The notes under the pieces were generated by a model, which saw nothing but the letters and a program-made list of their open reading frames with translations, was not told the origin of the DNA and searched no databases. A stretch of 64,000 bases of DNA from Microglena sp. YARC (Eukaryota; Chlorophyta; Chlorophyceae; Chlamydomonadales; Chlamydomonadaceae), in assembly GCA_022414725.1 (NCBI GenBank), contig CM039463.1:26601503-26665502 (forward strand), given 5' to 3'. Shown here one piece after another: positions 28,827 to 44,200 of this stretch. The position numbers and the translations under genes were made by a program. The stretch's first letter is position 1. Each line of letters starts with the position of its first letter.

Positions 28827-30361
28827 GGATGTTTGTGAGGGCGTCAAACAACTAATCGGTTACTTCAATGCCATCAGTCACTACGGAGTTGTCCGAGGAC
28901 CTCCTTTGGACAGCTTCCTTAATCCACGCCGACTTGGAGTACTGCTATCTTTCTTTCTTTCTTTAGCTCTCTAAAACTTCAGGAGGGATAAAGAGACTTA
29001 AAAAGGAAAATGATTGCACCAAGGCAACTGTAAAGCAGAGAAGGGTTTGGTATCAGATTGGAGCTGAGTGTGGGTAAGTGGGTTGTTATGGTGCAGTTGT
29101 CATCACCACCATGCAAGCGACAAGGGGTAGAAGTAACCGCCGGACATCGCCGATGGGGGTGAAAGAGCACGTGTGTGTGAACGTACTTCCGAATCGGGAA
29201 ACCAGATTCGAACGAACGAATGCTCGGGAATACTAGCTTTGTGCCGATGGGAGACGGGTAGATAAAAACTTGGAGGTAGATGAAAAAGTTCGGAGTCGGA
29301 GTTCGCGCCAGTTACAGCCCGTTTCAAATACGCCGCGAGGTGGTTCGAGGTGGTTACCTCCCCCAGTGACTCCATAACTCGCATGCTATCAAACACATTC
29401 AAACTCATTCAAACAAAACAAGTTCACGACGCGAGGTGTAACGTTGCGGAATACGAGGCGAGGCGTAGTATACTCTGCCCATTATGAACGAGGCTGAGAA
29501 CGAAGTCTCTCCATGATCGAGTTTCAGACATAGAAGTGGGGGGGTGCACCAGAGGTGCACTGTTCGAAACGAGGCTCCTGCACCTCTGCCGGGAAACGAG
29601 GCTTCGGCAGCAGAATTGTGTGAGAAAGAAAGGAAGCTGTGCGCTTAATTGGGCAGATATTTTTCAACGTTCCGAGGTTGCGATTGTCTCCTCCCTTGCT
29701 CCCCACTTCTCAAGCGCCTGCGCCTGCGCCTGAGGTAGCCGGCAAAGAAATGTGATGAGGTGGCGGTGCACGACCTATGAGCTGGCACGTCGGTCACTCC
29801 TTCTGAACAGCCGATGCGGCGAACAGCCGACGACGGGCCCCGACGGGCCCTGCTATGAGAGGACCCCGGAATCGCGGCGTCCACGTCCCCGCGCGCGAAG
29901 TGCTACGGTGTCACTATGCCCTGCTTTCTGACACACTGGCCTATTTGCCGCTTCGAAATGAAAAATCTAGCGCGTGCCAACCCTACATACATCCGCATAC
30001 ATCTTTCGTTTCCTCCTAGTGGGGAAAGAGCGTTTGATCGGCAAGGGCGAGAGATAGAGGATCCAATGTAATCCAATCCAATCCGACCAAGGACCGACCG
30101 GGACATCTACGTCCAACTAACCCCTTTGGAAACGCTTTACGACTATGCCGATGACTTGCACCATACACGAATTCGCCGCAATTCGCAAACTTATGCTCTG
30201 CTTCAGCGTGGGAAGGAATACTAGATCAAAGACACTGACGCTGGATGATTTGCCGCATGCCCCCTGCTGGTTACTATCACCAAGGGCCCGATGCATTACT
30301 ATCTATATCTGATTATTGAACGTGCTCAGAAGCTTTAAATAGCGATCCATCGTCTAAAGCA
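28827..30361. promoter_or_regulatory. Shared divergent promoter and 5' untranslated region
   Basis: This 1.5-kb gap between two ATGs on opposite strands is the least repetitive stretch of the window and holds GC-rich, CG-containing sequence at 29700-30110. By position it must contain both promoters, possibly one bidirectional promoter. Open frames of 60-101 codons occur on both strands (for example 29408-29103 minus) but have no paralog or domain. TTTAAATA at 30335-30342 lies about 20 bases before the P start and could be chance. Confidence 0.55.
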
Positions 30362-30451
30362 ATGAAGGGCTCGGCGAAGGGAAACACTTGCAAGGACCTT
30401 GCTGTGATCCTCTTGCTTTGGTTGGTGCTAGCTGGCTCCATTCTTCCAATG
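30362..30451 (+). CDS. Gene P exon 1: start and signal-anchor
   Basis: ATG at 30362, 30 codons, donor GTGAGT at 30452, phase 0. It reads [12 protein letters not shown], then the hydrophobic [18 protein letters not shown]. Two Lys before the hydrophobic stretch fit a type II signal-anchor or a signal peptide. It aligns with gene M exon 1. Confidence 0.87.
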
Positions 30452-33400
30452 GTGAGTAATCTCCACGCCTGTGGGCGCTTTTCTAGCCTCGGCATTCCAG
30501 CATGTGCTCCAGATATGTCACATGAATGCTGCTAGATTGCAAGGGCACACATGGAAGTAAAGATGTCACTTTAACTTGACCTGTTGCTCACCATGAGTCC
30601 TGCTAGATGAAAAGGCACACATGGAAGTATAGATGACACATTCACTTGAACTGTTGCTTCGCACAGAGGGCACATGCAGACCAATAGTTGGGTGTAGCTG
30701 GGTGTGGTAGGAGTTTCGCACATAGCTTGTGGTAGCTGGGTTTGTTAAGTGTATGACAGACAGTTGGGTGTATTTGGCTGTGGTAGGTGTATCGCATATA
30801 GTTGGGCGTAGGAGGTTGTGGTATGTATATCATATATATATATAGCGTACCTTCATATCATGCTAAAGCTGGACAGCTATATCTTGATGGACCATATATA
30901 TGGGAACTGGCATATCATATGATGTAGACAGAAGGCGAGTTTGATATCATATAGCAGGATAGTGGGATAGTTGAGTCTCAGGGTAGCAGGAGGTTTGGCC
31001 AAAAACAGGGCACTAAGTAGGTAGTGATCGCTATAGGTCGCGGGGGTTGACCCCAATTGATGGCAAATAGAGCTGGGTAGAAGCTGCCATGCGCAGTGGG
31101 AAAACAAAACAGTGGCTAGGGCATTCTCTATGTGGGGCGTCAGTTCAGGGGGGGAAGACAAGAGTAAGAACTCTATACACTGTGTCCACCGTTTCTTTTG
31201 GGGATGATTACCTCAAAAAATGTAAACGCGAATAAATCGTTTTTTCTTCTTCTTCATTTTCTCCTTTGTGTACTTGAACCTTACATCACACCACACCCAG
31301 TTCTGCAGGGCGGGTGCATAGGTACTACATCGCTTTTATGAGATACTGAACAGCTTAATTAAGCACTGTTAATCTTTACTGAGATACTTTACAGCTTAAT
31401 TAGGCACTGTTAAGCTTTAATGAGATACTGTAGAGCTAAATTAGGCACTGTTCATCTTTAATGTGATACCGTATGCAGGTGCATAGATATTGCATCGCTT
31501 TAATGAGATACTGTACAGCTTAATTAGGCACTACACAGGTTTAATGTAATTCTGTATGCAGATGCATATATACCGCATCGCTTTAATGAGATACTGTAGA
31601 GCTAAACTAGGCACTGTTCATCTTTAATGTGATACCGTATGCAGGTGCATAGATACTGCATCGCTTTAATGAGATACTGTACAGCTTACTTAGGCACTGT
31701 TCAGCTTTAATGTGATACTGTATGCAGGTGCATAGGTACTGCATTGCTTTAATGAGATACTGTACAGCTTACTTAGGCACTGTTCAGCTTTAATGAGATA
31801 CTATATGCAGTTGCATAGGAGACAGAGATAGATATTGAGATACTGTCTGCCTTTTTTTGAGATATTCATGTACTGTATAGCTGGGTAAAGAGAATTGTAT
31901 CGCTTTAATGAGATACTGTACAGCTTAATTAGGCACTGTAATAGCTTTAATGAGATATTGTATAGCTTAATTAGGCACTGTATACCTGGTTAATGAGATA
32001 CTATAAAGCTTAATTAAGCAATGTGTAGCTTTAATGAGATATTGAACAGCTTAATTAGGCGCTGGATAGCCTTAATGAGATATTATATAGCTTAATTAGG
32101 CAATGTATAGATTTAATGAGATACTGTACAGCTTAATTAGGCACTTTATAGCTCTAATGAGATACTGAACAGCTTAATTAAGCGCTGGATAGCCTTAATA
32201 AGATACTATATAGCTTAATTAGGCAATTTATAGCTTTAGTGAGATACTGTACAGCTTAATTAAGCAATGTATAGCTTTAATGAGATACTGAACAGCTTAA
32301 TTAAGCGCTGGATAGCCTTAATGAGATACTATATAGCTTAATTAGGCAATGTATAGCTTTAATGAGATACTGTACAGCTTAATTAGGCACTGCATAGCTG
32401 GTTAATGAGATACTTTGTTGCTTAATTAGGCAATATATAGCTTTAATGTGATACTGTATAGCTTAATTAGGCACTGTATAGCTGGTTAATGTGATAATGT
32501 ATAGCTTAATTAGGCACTGTATGGCTGATTAATGTGATCATTTATAGCTTAATAAGGCACTGTGGCTTTGTTGTGGGCTAAGGGCTGTGAGAGGTTGTGT
32601 TGTGGTATGAAAGGGGCTGTGTTGTGGGCCCACTGTTTTTCTTAGGGGCTATGCATGGCAGCTTCCAGCCAGCTCCAAGAGCCAGCCACTGGGTCACCCC
32701 AAAAGCTTTCATCTGCATAGGCATGCCTGTCATAACAGCTTTTAGATGCACTACCTAGCTTCAAGTTCGGCGCAAGGATGGGGAAAGGGAGCTGCCTAGA
32801 AGCTGTAACAAGTAGCTCAAAAAAGAAAAGGAGGTGCCTAGAAGCTGTGACAAGTAGCTCAAAAAAGAAAAGGAGGTGCCTATAAGCTGTAACAAGTAGC
32901 TCAAAAAAGAAAAGGAGGTGTCTAGAAGCTGTAACAAGTAGCTCAAAAAAGAAAAGGAGGTGCCTAGAAGCTGTAACAAGTAGCTCAAAAAAGAAAAGGA
33001 GGTGCCTAGAAGCTGTAACAAGTAGCTCAAAAAAGAAGCAGGGGGCCCTGACCCTGTATTCCAAAACATTATTTGAATTCGAATTTGAATTCCCAGGCCC
33101 TGTATTCCAGAACACTATTCAACTTCGAATTTGAATTCGCAGACCCTATATTCCAGAAAACTTCCACAGCTTTCCCAGCATGAATTATGTCTTGCTTTAT
33201 GCCTGTGTAGCTCCCAGTAGTGAAAACATATCTGAGACCAGCACCGCCAGACCCTGTTCTCCAGAACACTACCACCCCTTCAGTTCCCAACATGACTTGT
33301 TTCTTGCTTTATGCCCATGTAGCTCCTAGTTGTGTTAAGTTATTTGCGACCAACACTGCCAGACCCTGTTTTCCAGAACACTACCACCCCTTCAGTTCCC

Positions 33401-36400
33401 AACATGACTTGTTTCTTGCTTTATGCCCATGTAGCTCCTAGTTGTGTTAAGTTATTTGCGACCAACACTGCCAGACCCTGTTTTCCAGAACACTACCACC
33501 CCTTCAGTTGCCAACATGCCTTGTGTCTTGCTTTATGCCCACGTAGCTCCTTGTAGCTCCTAGGTGTGTCAAGTTATTTGCGACCAGCATCGCCAGACCC
33601 TGTTTTCCAGAACACTACCACCCCTTCAGTTCCCAACATGCCTTGTGTCTTACTTCATGCCTATGCAGCTCCTAGTTGTGAAAAGTTCTCTGAGATCAGC
33701 ACCGCAAGAAGTGCCGCCACAGCGAGTGATAGGGCTATCTCCACAGCCTAAGCAAGGAGTGGGTGCACCGACAGAAGCAACGCCAACAGCACGAACAACA
33801 GCAGCAGCAACGACAGAAGCAAGGCCGACAGCAGCAGCAGCAGCACCGACAGCAGCAGCAGTAAAGCAGCCAGTGGAAGAGCAGCCGTATGTGCTGATTG
33901 AGCTGAACGACTACATGAGCAATGAACCTGGTGATAGGGCTGAAGGAGAAGCTGTTGTCAAGCAAAACTCCGTTGCAGAGAAGAAACCTGCGGCAGAACA
34001 AAAACCAGCAGCAGAAACAAAAGTTGAACTGAAGCCGGTGGAGGTTGATAAGAAAGCCCATGTGGTAGAAGCCAAGACAGAGCCACAACCAGACCTGACT
34101 GCTGCTAAAGATCCTGCTAAAATTCTTGCTGCTAAAGATCCTGCTAAAGAGCCCGCTAAAGATCCTGCTAAAGATCCTGCTGCTAAAGGTCCTGCTAAAG
34201 ATCTTGCTGCTAAAGATCCTGCTAATGATCCCGCTAAAGATCCTGCTAAAGATCCTGCTGCTAAAGGTCCTGCAAAAGATCCTGTTTATGATCCTGCAGA
34301 GAGTGCGAGGGCATCCAAGCTATTCCAGGTTGGGGACCCTGACATGATGGCCACCAAGGCTGCACCAGAGCACCTCGTTGATGTGATGTCTGAGTGGGCT
34401 ACAGATGAAGTAGAGGGACCTGAAGGCGAAGAGGATATCGAGCGTATTCTGGTGAGTCTACTTGCACTTTGTAATGCCCAGAGCACCTCGTTGATGTGAT
34501 GTCTGAGTGGGCTACAGATGAAGTGGAGGGACCTGAAGGCGAAGAGGATATGGAGCGTATTCTGGTGAGTCTACTTGCACTTTGTAATGCCCAGAGCACC
34601 TCGTTGATGTGATGCCTGAGTGGGCTACAGATGAAGTAGAGGGACCTGAAGGCGAAGAGGATATGGAGCGTATTCTGGTGAGTCTTCTTGCACTTTGTAA
34701 TGCCCAGAGCACTCGTTGATGTGATGCCTGAGTGGGCTACAGATGAAGTGGAGGAACTTGGAGGTAAAGAGGATATTGAATGCATTATGGTGAGTCTACT
34801 TGCACCTCTTAATGCCCAGAGCACCCTGTTGATGAGATGTCTGCGTGGGCTACAGATGACGTGGAGGGACCTGAGGGCGGAGATGATATTGAGAAAATTC
34901 TGGTGAGTCTACTTGCACTACAACATGTACTGACCACTGAGCTCTTCCCTAGCAACATATATGCATGTGTTTCTTGTCGACAATGCTTGGACCTTGTCAC
35001 GTATGCATTGGGTGCGTCCCGCACCTGGCCGTTGCACACCATCGATAATTGTTGCACACCGTTGAGAATCCCTTGCACTAGATTCATTAGCACAGAAACT
35101 CACGTGCCCCTTGTAATGCCCCCCATGAATCTGTACTGAGTTCTTTTCTGGCAACACCTATGCAGGCGTTCCCTCACTACAGTAACTGCAACTTATGTAC
35201 AGTGTGTGTACCACACTCCGTCGTTGCACACCATTGATACTCGTTGCACACCATTGAGAATCCCTTGAACGTGATTCATAAGCACAGAAACTTACACGCC
35301 CCCTGTAAAGCCCCCCATGAACACTAATTGAGCTCCTCCCTGGCAACACCTGTGCATGCGTTCCCTCACTACACTGACTGCATCTTGTACAGTGTGCATT
35401 GTGTGGGTCCCCCACCGTGTTGTTGCACCACTGAGTAGTATGATTCAACAATCAGTTAAACAAACACCCACAAGCCCCCTGTAAAGCCCCCCGCAAACAT
35501 GCACTGTGCTCCTCACTGGCAACACCTCTGCATGTGCTCCCTCACTACAATGTCTTCAACTTGTACATGGTGCAACGTGTGCGTCCCCACTGTGTCGTTG
35601 CACACCACTGAGTGGTATGATTCAATAACACACTCACAAGCCCACTGTAAACCCCCATCCACAAACACTAATTGAACTCCTCCCTGGCAACACCTGTGCA
35701 TGCGTTCCCTCACTACACTGACTGCATCTTGTACAGTGTACATTGCACTGACTGCACTGCACTGACTGCATTGCACTGACTACACTGCACTGACTTCTAC
35801 ACTTCTACACTGCACTGCACTGCACTGACTGCATTGCACTGACTGCACTGCACTGACTGCACTGCACTGACTACATTGCACTGACTGCACTGCACTGACT
35901 GCATCTTGTACAGTGTGCATTGTGTGGGTCCCCCACCGTGTTGTTGCACACCATTGAGTGGTATGATTCAATAAGACACTCACTCACAAGCCCCCTGTAA
36001 AGCCCTCCGCAAACATACGCTGAACTCTTCCCTGGCAACACCTGTGCCTTTTAAAGCCCCACATGCACCTGTACTGAGATCTTTCCTGGCCCCACCTGTG
36101 CATGCGTTCCTTCACTACAATGATTGTAACTTATACATAGTGCATTGTGTGCACCCCCCACTGGGTTGTTGCACACTACTGAGCGGTATGATTCAATTAA
36201 ACACTCACTCACGAGCCCCCTGTAAAGCCCCCCATGAACACTAATTGAGCTCCCCACTGGCAACACCTCTGCATGCGTTTCCTCTCTACAATGAATGGCG
36301 CTTGTACATTGTGCATTGTGTGCGTCCCCCACTGGGTCGTTGCACACTACTGAGCGGTATGATTCAATCAAACAAGCACTCTCAAGCCCCCTGAAACCCC

Positions 36401-38223
36401 CCCGGGAACATGCGCTGTACTCTTCCCTGGCACCACCTGTTCAGGCATTCCCTCACAACCATGACTGCAGCAAGTACATTTTGCACTGTGTGCGCCTCCC
36501 ACTGGGTCGTTGCACACCACTGAGTGGTATGATTCAATCAAACAAGCACTCACAAGGCCCCTGTAAAGCCCCCCGCGAACACTAACTGACCTCTTCCCTG
36601 GCAACACCTCTGCATGAGTTCCCTCTCTACCATGACTGCAGCTTGTGCATTGTGTGCGTCCTCCACTGGATCATTGCACACCACTGAGTGGTATGATTCA
36701 ATAAATCAAACATTCACAAGCCCACTGTAAAGCCCCCCACATACACTAATTGAGCTCTTCCCTGGCACCCCTTGTGCATGCGTTCCCTCACTACAATGGC
36801 TGTACCGGGTCATTGTAGCCCGGTTAATTACCCCTGAACTGCAATGTCACACCCACCCTCCCTGCCCCCCACCACAACCCACCACACCTCACCACCTTTG
36901 CAAGCGTTCCCTCACCCCAATGGCTGTACCGGGTCATTGTAGCCCAGTTGATTACCCCTGAACTGCAATGTCACACCCACCCTCCCTGCCCCCCACCACA
37001 ACCCACCACACCTCACCACCTTAGCAAGCGTTCCCTCACCCCAATGGCTGTACCGGGTCATTGTAGCCCGGTTAATTACCCCTGAACTGCAATGTCACAC
37101 CCACCCTCCCTGCCCCCCACCCCACCCCACCACCTGTGCAGGCGTTCCCTCACTACAATGACTGCAACTTGTGTACTGTGTGCGTACCGCACTCCGTCGT
37201 CGCACACCATCCCAAGGCCAAGAAGAAGCTTGAGGACGACGCTGCCCTGAGGGTTGCCTTCAAATCCAACGATCTGGTCAGGGATGGATTGCGTGCAGGT
37301 AGAAAGCTGCCGCAGGCCAGCCGCCGCCAACGTAACCGCCGCCGTTTGTCTGAGGTCCCCTATAGCCATCCCGTGCATGGGGGGCTCTCCGGCGGGGGGT
37401 CCCATGAAAGGCACCTTACCAAAGCAGCTGAGAGTACAGACAACTCGTTCCAAATTAGGGAGCATGATGGCGTGCTCCATATTCAGGTAAGATTGACAGC
37501 TTTAGATGTGAGTGTGAATGTTTTGTTGATGTTAATGTTTTGTTGATGTTAATGTCAATGTTTTGCTGATGTTTATGTGAATGTTTTGCTGTTGTTAATG
37601 TCAATGTTTTGCTCATGTTTATGTTAATGTTTTGTTGATGTTAATGTCAATGTTTTGCTGATGTTTATGTTAATGTTTTGTTGATGTTAATGTCAATGTT
37701 TTGCTGATGTTTATGTTAATGTTTTGTTGATGTTAATGTCAATGTTTTGCTGATGTTTATGTTAATGTTTTGCTGATGTAAATGTCAATGTTTTGCTGAT
37801 GTTTATGTTAATGTTTTGCTGATGTAAATGTCAATGTTTTGCTGATGTTTATGTTAATGTTTTGTTGATGTTAATGTCAATGTTTTGCTGATGTTTGTGT
37901 TAATGTTTTGCTGATGTTAATGTTAATATTTTGTTGACGTTAATGTTAATGTTTTGTTGATGTTGATGTTAATGTTTGGTGTTACGTTCATAACTATGAG
38001 GATTAGGTAGAGATCCGAGTAAGGATCACAGCTTGTTTTCAAATCTGAAAGTGGATTTTTCTAGCTTTATGGTTTAGGGCCTCTTCCAGGGACAGCGTTT
38101 TAGTGCTTTTTATAGCTTTTTAAAGCTGTTATAGCCTTTGATAGCTTTTTAGGGCCATTCAGGGCGCATTAAAAAAAACTTGTTTACAGCGTTATTTTTA
38201 CCAAAATGGGGTCAAAACTAGCG

Positions 38224-38273
<50 letters not shown>

Positions 38274-41200
38274 TATATATATAATATATATAACGGTAAC
38301 AAAAAGACCTGATCACAGCTTTTTTTCACACCTGCTGAATGAAATATGAATCGCAAGATTAAATGATCATTCAATGTGGGATGAAGATTTAATTAAAATT
38401 GTAGAATTAAAGTATCACTGTACCACGAGCTCAAGGCCCCCGTCGGTAAACTTATTGTTTGGGAGTCGTGCCCGGGTATGGATATGGTAGCTTTCTGGGA
38501 TTTGTTTTTTAAATCTGAAAGTGGGATTTCCTAGCTTAACGGTTTTAGGCCTCCTCCAGGGACAGCGATTATAAAGCTTTTATAGTGTGTATAGCTTTCT
38601 ATAGCTTTTTATAGCCATTTAGGGCAAACAAAAACGATTGTTCGGGCCAAAACGGGTCAAAAGTGGTGATCGCTATGTATAGCGCGAAAAACAATCCCTA
38701 GTAGCTTTGTCCAGGTAAAGAATCAGCCCGTTCTCTACCGCCGTACGAAAAGGCTCCCTTAAGACCACGCCCCACCAGGCGTTTTCGTTATTTTTGTCCA
38801 GGTAAGGATGAGTGTAACAGATAGTCGGAGGCCCCATATAAAAGTAATGATAACGCCTGGTGGTGCGTGGTATTAAGGGAACCCGTCGTACGCGGGCAGA
38901 GAACGGTCTGCCACCTCGACTAGACAAGCTACCATTGCATATGAAAACGACCTGCAATGCTGAGGAGGCCCCATATACTACACGGAGACTTCCCCTTATC
39001 AGACACCACGTTGGTCACAATTGGTTTCGGAGCTTGGTCTACCAGTCGGAGGTCAGGACAGAATGTCCACCTCACTGGTGAGACGGCTTTGAGCACGGGA
39101 TGACCAGATGATGAAGCAACCCAACCACTAAACAACCACCTACTAGACCCACCGAACACGGGATGACCAAATGATGAAGGCAACCCAACCCAACCACCAA
39201 CCAAACCCACCAAACACGGGATGATCACATGATGAAGGCAACCCAGCACACCCACCTACCAAACCCAACGAACATGGGATGACGAGACGGCTTTGAGGAC
39301 GGGCGGACGCAGAATGGGGAAAACTCCTTCGCTAAAGGGGACAGTTTCCCCTTTGGTCACAATCGGTTTCGGTCTTGGTCAGCATAGCGCAGATATGTTA
39401 CATCTGGGTAGGTACCATAGCTTTTCTTTTCAGTTACCAGCAGTAGCTTCTAAGCAGCTAAACCCTAAACCCTCAACCCTGGCTTGCTACCCAGCCAAAC
39501 ATATTACATATAGCAACAAAGTGCATCCGGAAACTGACAGAATCATCTGATCGAAACTGTCGAATTTGGGGGGCTTAGCCCAGCGGCTGGCTCAGGAAGC
39601 TACCTAGAAGCTTCAGCTCATATCGAAAAGCTATGGTAGGGATCGTAAAATTCAGCTCATATAGAAAAGCTATGGTAGGGATCGTAAAATTTATTTTAAT
39701 ATAAAAACATTATTATAAAATTATAAATTAATTTATAAAAAAATTATCTCCGTAGCACGAACCCAGCTTCTCCTTAGGCAGATCAATTTGTTGGGGCCCA
39801 GTTCAATTTGTTGGGGCCCAGTTCATCAGTTGTTTGTTTGTTGGGGCCCAGTTCAATTTGTTGGGGCCCAGTTCAATTGGGGCCCAGTTTGTTTGTTGGG
39901 GCCCAGTTCATCAGTTTGTTTGTTGGGGCCCAGTTCAATTTGTTGGGGCCCAGTTCATCAGTTGTTGTTTTCCCTTTATCCCCTTCTGATATCAAGGTTG
40001 GGCAAGTCCCTTTAGACAGCATGAAATGAATGCCACTTCAGGGCCTTCAAATAGGTATATTCATTCATTAATTCATCCATTCATCCATTCATTCATTCAT
40101 TCATTCATTCATTCATTCATTCATTCATTCATTCATTCATTCATTCATTCATTCATTCATTCATTCATTCATTCATTCATTCATTCATTCATTCATTCAT
40201 TCATTCATTCATTCATTCATTCATTCATTCATTCATTCATCCATTCATTCATTCATTCATTCATTCATTCATTCATTCATTCATTCATTCATTCATTCAT
40301 TCATTCATTCATCCATCCATCCATTCAGGTATTCATGTATTCATTTATTTATGTATTCATTTATTTATGTATTCATTTATTTACTATTAATTAATTTATG
40401 TCAATTCATGTATTTATTTTTTATGTTTTTTTTATTCATCAAACTGTTGACTCCCTCCAAATGAATGCCACTGCAGGAAATAAATGAAATAGATCTAGGT
40501 CAACTACCAATCAATATACCAATCATCAAAATGTTGACGTGGTTGAGTCCAGCTGCCCCTCTTCAACCTCATGCCTCGTCATAAGATGTAACATTAATTG
40601 ATTGAATGATTGATTTACTCATGCATTTGTTCGTTTATTTATTCATTTATTTATTTGTTTATTTATTTGTTTATTTATTTATGTATTTATTTGTTTAATT
40701 ATTTAGTTATTTAGTTATTTGTTTATTTATTTATTCATTCATTCATCAAAATGTTGATGTGAGATCTCCACTGCATCTAAATGAATGCCACTGGGCCTTG
40801 TAATATACCTAGGTAACATGCATTTCTGTAATTAATAATTTATGTATTTATTTATTTGTACGTCTAAATGTTGACGTGACCTCTCAACTCCCTCCAAATA
40901 AATGCCACTGGGCCTTGGAATATATTTAGGTAACATTTATTTATTTATGTATTTATGTATTCATTTATTTTTGTATATTTACATCAAAATGTTGACTTTT
41001 TCCAAATGAAAGCCACTGCAGGGACTTGAAACAGATATAGGTCAACTCGTGATATTTATTTATTTGTTTATTAATCGATTTATTGATTTATTGATGTATT
41101 CATCAAACTGTTGACTCCCTCCAAATGAATGCCGCTGCAGGGCCTTAAAATAGATATAGGTATTATTTATTTATTCATCATTCATTCATTCATTCATTCA

Positions 41201-44200
41201 TTCATTCATTCATTCATTCATTCATTCATTCATTCATTCATCCATCCATCCATCCATCCATCCATCCATCCATCCACCCATCCATCCGTTCATCAATCCA
41301 TTCATTCATTCATTCATTCATTCATTCATTCATTCATTCATTCATTCATTCATTCATCCATCCATCCATCCATCCATCCATCCACCCATCCACCCATCCA
41401 TCCGTTCATCAATCCATTTATTCATTCATTCATTCATTCATTCATTCATTCATTCATTCATTCATTCATTCATTCATTCATTCATTCATTCATTCATTCA
41501 TTCATTCATTCATTCATTCATTCATTCATTCATTCATTCATTCATTCATTCATTCATTCATTCATTCATCCATCCATCCATCCATCCATCCATCCATCCA
41601 TCCATCCATCCATCCATCCATCCATCCATCCATCCATCCATCCATCCATCCATCCATCCATCCATCCATCCATCCATTCATTCATTCATTTATTTATTCA
41701 TTCATCCATTCATTCATTCATCCATCCATCCATCCATCCATCCATCCATCCGTTCATCCGTTCATCCATATATCCATCCATCCATCCATCCATCCATCCA
41801 TTCATTCATTCATTCATTTATTCATTCATTCATTCATTCATTCATCCATCCATCCATCCATTCATTCATCCATCCATTCATCCATTCATTCATTCATTCA
41901 TTCATTCATCCATCCGTTCATCCATCCATCCATCCATCCATCCATCCATCCATCCATCCATCCATCCATCCATCCGTTCATCCATCCATCCATCCATCCA
42001 TCCATCCATCCATCCATTCATTAATTAATTCATTCATTCATTCATTGATTCATTTATTCATTCTTGTTTTCTTCCCTCAAATAGTTGCCTCCCTCCTCAT
42101 GAATGCCACTGCAGGGACTTGAAATAGATCTAGGTCAATTGGCACCTGGTGAGAAAGCAAACGCAGAGCGCAGGCACTTCCCTAATTGCAGCATCTGCTG
42201 GGGGTGTAAGCACACCATCGAGAGACTTCCTCATGGACATGTAAGCCTATATGTATAAATAAATAAATAAATAAATACAACGTCTCATTACGAGGCGTGG
42301 CGTAAGTCTAGAGTATATATAAATCATATAAGTATACAGCCCTTGCCAAAATTGAGGTAGGGAACGTCTATTTAGCCTGTCAGGCAACGCCTGAACCTGC
42401 TACGCTTTAAAAACACTTACCAGACGAGCCAGTCTAGTGCTGTTGAATGAGCGTCTTATTGTATTGGGTTTTATTTTATGCTCTGTCAGCTTTCAGGGGG
42501 TCAGCTGCGGGTGTTCGCCATCGAGAAACCTCCGTTCAGGGGGTGTTCGCCATCGAGAAACCCCCGTTCAGGGGGTCAGCTGCGGGTGTTCGCCATCGAG
42601 AAACAGGGGGTCAGCTGCGGGTGTTCGCCATCGAGAATCAGGGGGTCAGCTGCGGGTGTTCGCCATCGAGAAACTTCCGTTCAGGGGTGTTCGCCATCGA
42701 GAAACTTCCGTTCAGGGGGTGTTCGCCATCGAGAAACCCCCGTTCAGGGGGTCAGCTGCGGGTGTTCGCACACCATCGAGAAACTTCCTCATGGAATGTG
42801 AGCCTAGATAAATAGATACATGAATAGAACGCCTCATCACGAGGCATGACGGAAGTCTAGAGAGTATGTATAAATAACACAGTATAAAGCCCTTGCCAAT
42901 ATTGAGGTAGGGCACGTATATTTAGCCTATTCGGCTTTACCTTAACCTGCTAGACTGCAATACACGCACATCGAACATGTAAGCATAGTGCTGTTGCATG
43001 AGCCTCTTTTGGGACTGGGTTTGATTTCATGCCCTGTCAGCTTTCAGGGGGTCTGCTGGGGGTGTAAGCACACCGTATTTCAATAATATGAGGGTGCAGC
43101 CCTTGCCAATATTGAGGTTGGGCACGTCTATTTAGCCTATTTGGCCTATTTGGCTACGCCTTAACTGGCTAGACTGTAAAACACACACACACACCGGACA
43201 TGTAAGTATAGTGCTGTTGCATGAGCCTCATATTGTATTTGGTTTGCTTTCATGCTCTGACAGCTTTCAGGGGGTCTGCTGGGGGTGTAAGCGCACCATC
43301 CAGAGACTTCCTCGTGGACATGTAAGCCTAGTGATGTTCACTGTTTCTTTTTGGCCTACACTGGCAGGATATATAATATAATATAATACAATATAATATA
43401 ATATAATATAATATAATATAATAATATAATATAATATAATATAATATAATGTAATATAATATAATAGAATATAATATAATATAATATAATACAATATAAT
43501 ATAATATAATATAATATAATATAATATAATATAATATAATATAATATAATATATATATGTAAACAAAAATTTGACCCCCCCCTTCCCCCCCCCCCTGCTT
43601 GGTCTGATAGTGTCATTACAACTCAAAATGGGCATCAAATAAATGTAAATGGATATACAATGAATATATAAATGGATGTTAATTGGATAGTCCCTTAATC
43701 TGTTTTAGTTGAAAGAAGTCCTAGCCATCAGAGGCAAAGTTTATGGATGTATGTTACAGTCCAGGGGTAGGCCAAATAGGCTAAAAGGACTTGACCAACC
43801 GTATAGGAAGGGCTTAAAAAGAAAAAAGCACTGATAAACTGAACCCCAAACAATCGTTTAACCGACGGGGGCCCTGAGTTCGTGCTACAGTGATAATTTA
43901 ATTGTACAATATTATTAAATCATCATCTCAGCTGGGATGATAATTTAATTGTGCGATTCTTATCGCATTTAAAAAAAATGAAATATGTATTTCCATCCTT
44001 CAAAGGAATCAGGATTCATGACCAGCTTCATACTAAAGTTGTTATCCACCAATTCAGGTTCAATGTTCATTTTCTCAAAACATGTTTTTCTATCTGCAGC
44101 GTATAACGGACATTCTAATATGAAATGCATTTCATCTTCGACTACTCTTCTACCGTCAACCACCATATCGCAGCACCTGCAAATTCTACCAGATGTGAGG

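Noticed and set aside
29103..29408. 101-codon minus-strand frame in the divergent promoter region
   Set aside because: Non-repetitive, but no domain, no splice partner and no copy near gene P; insufficient support.
40026..42028. Open frames of 122 and 299 codons rich in Ser, Phe, Ile and His
   Set aside because: Pure TTCA and TCCA microsatellite translations in an intron of gene P.
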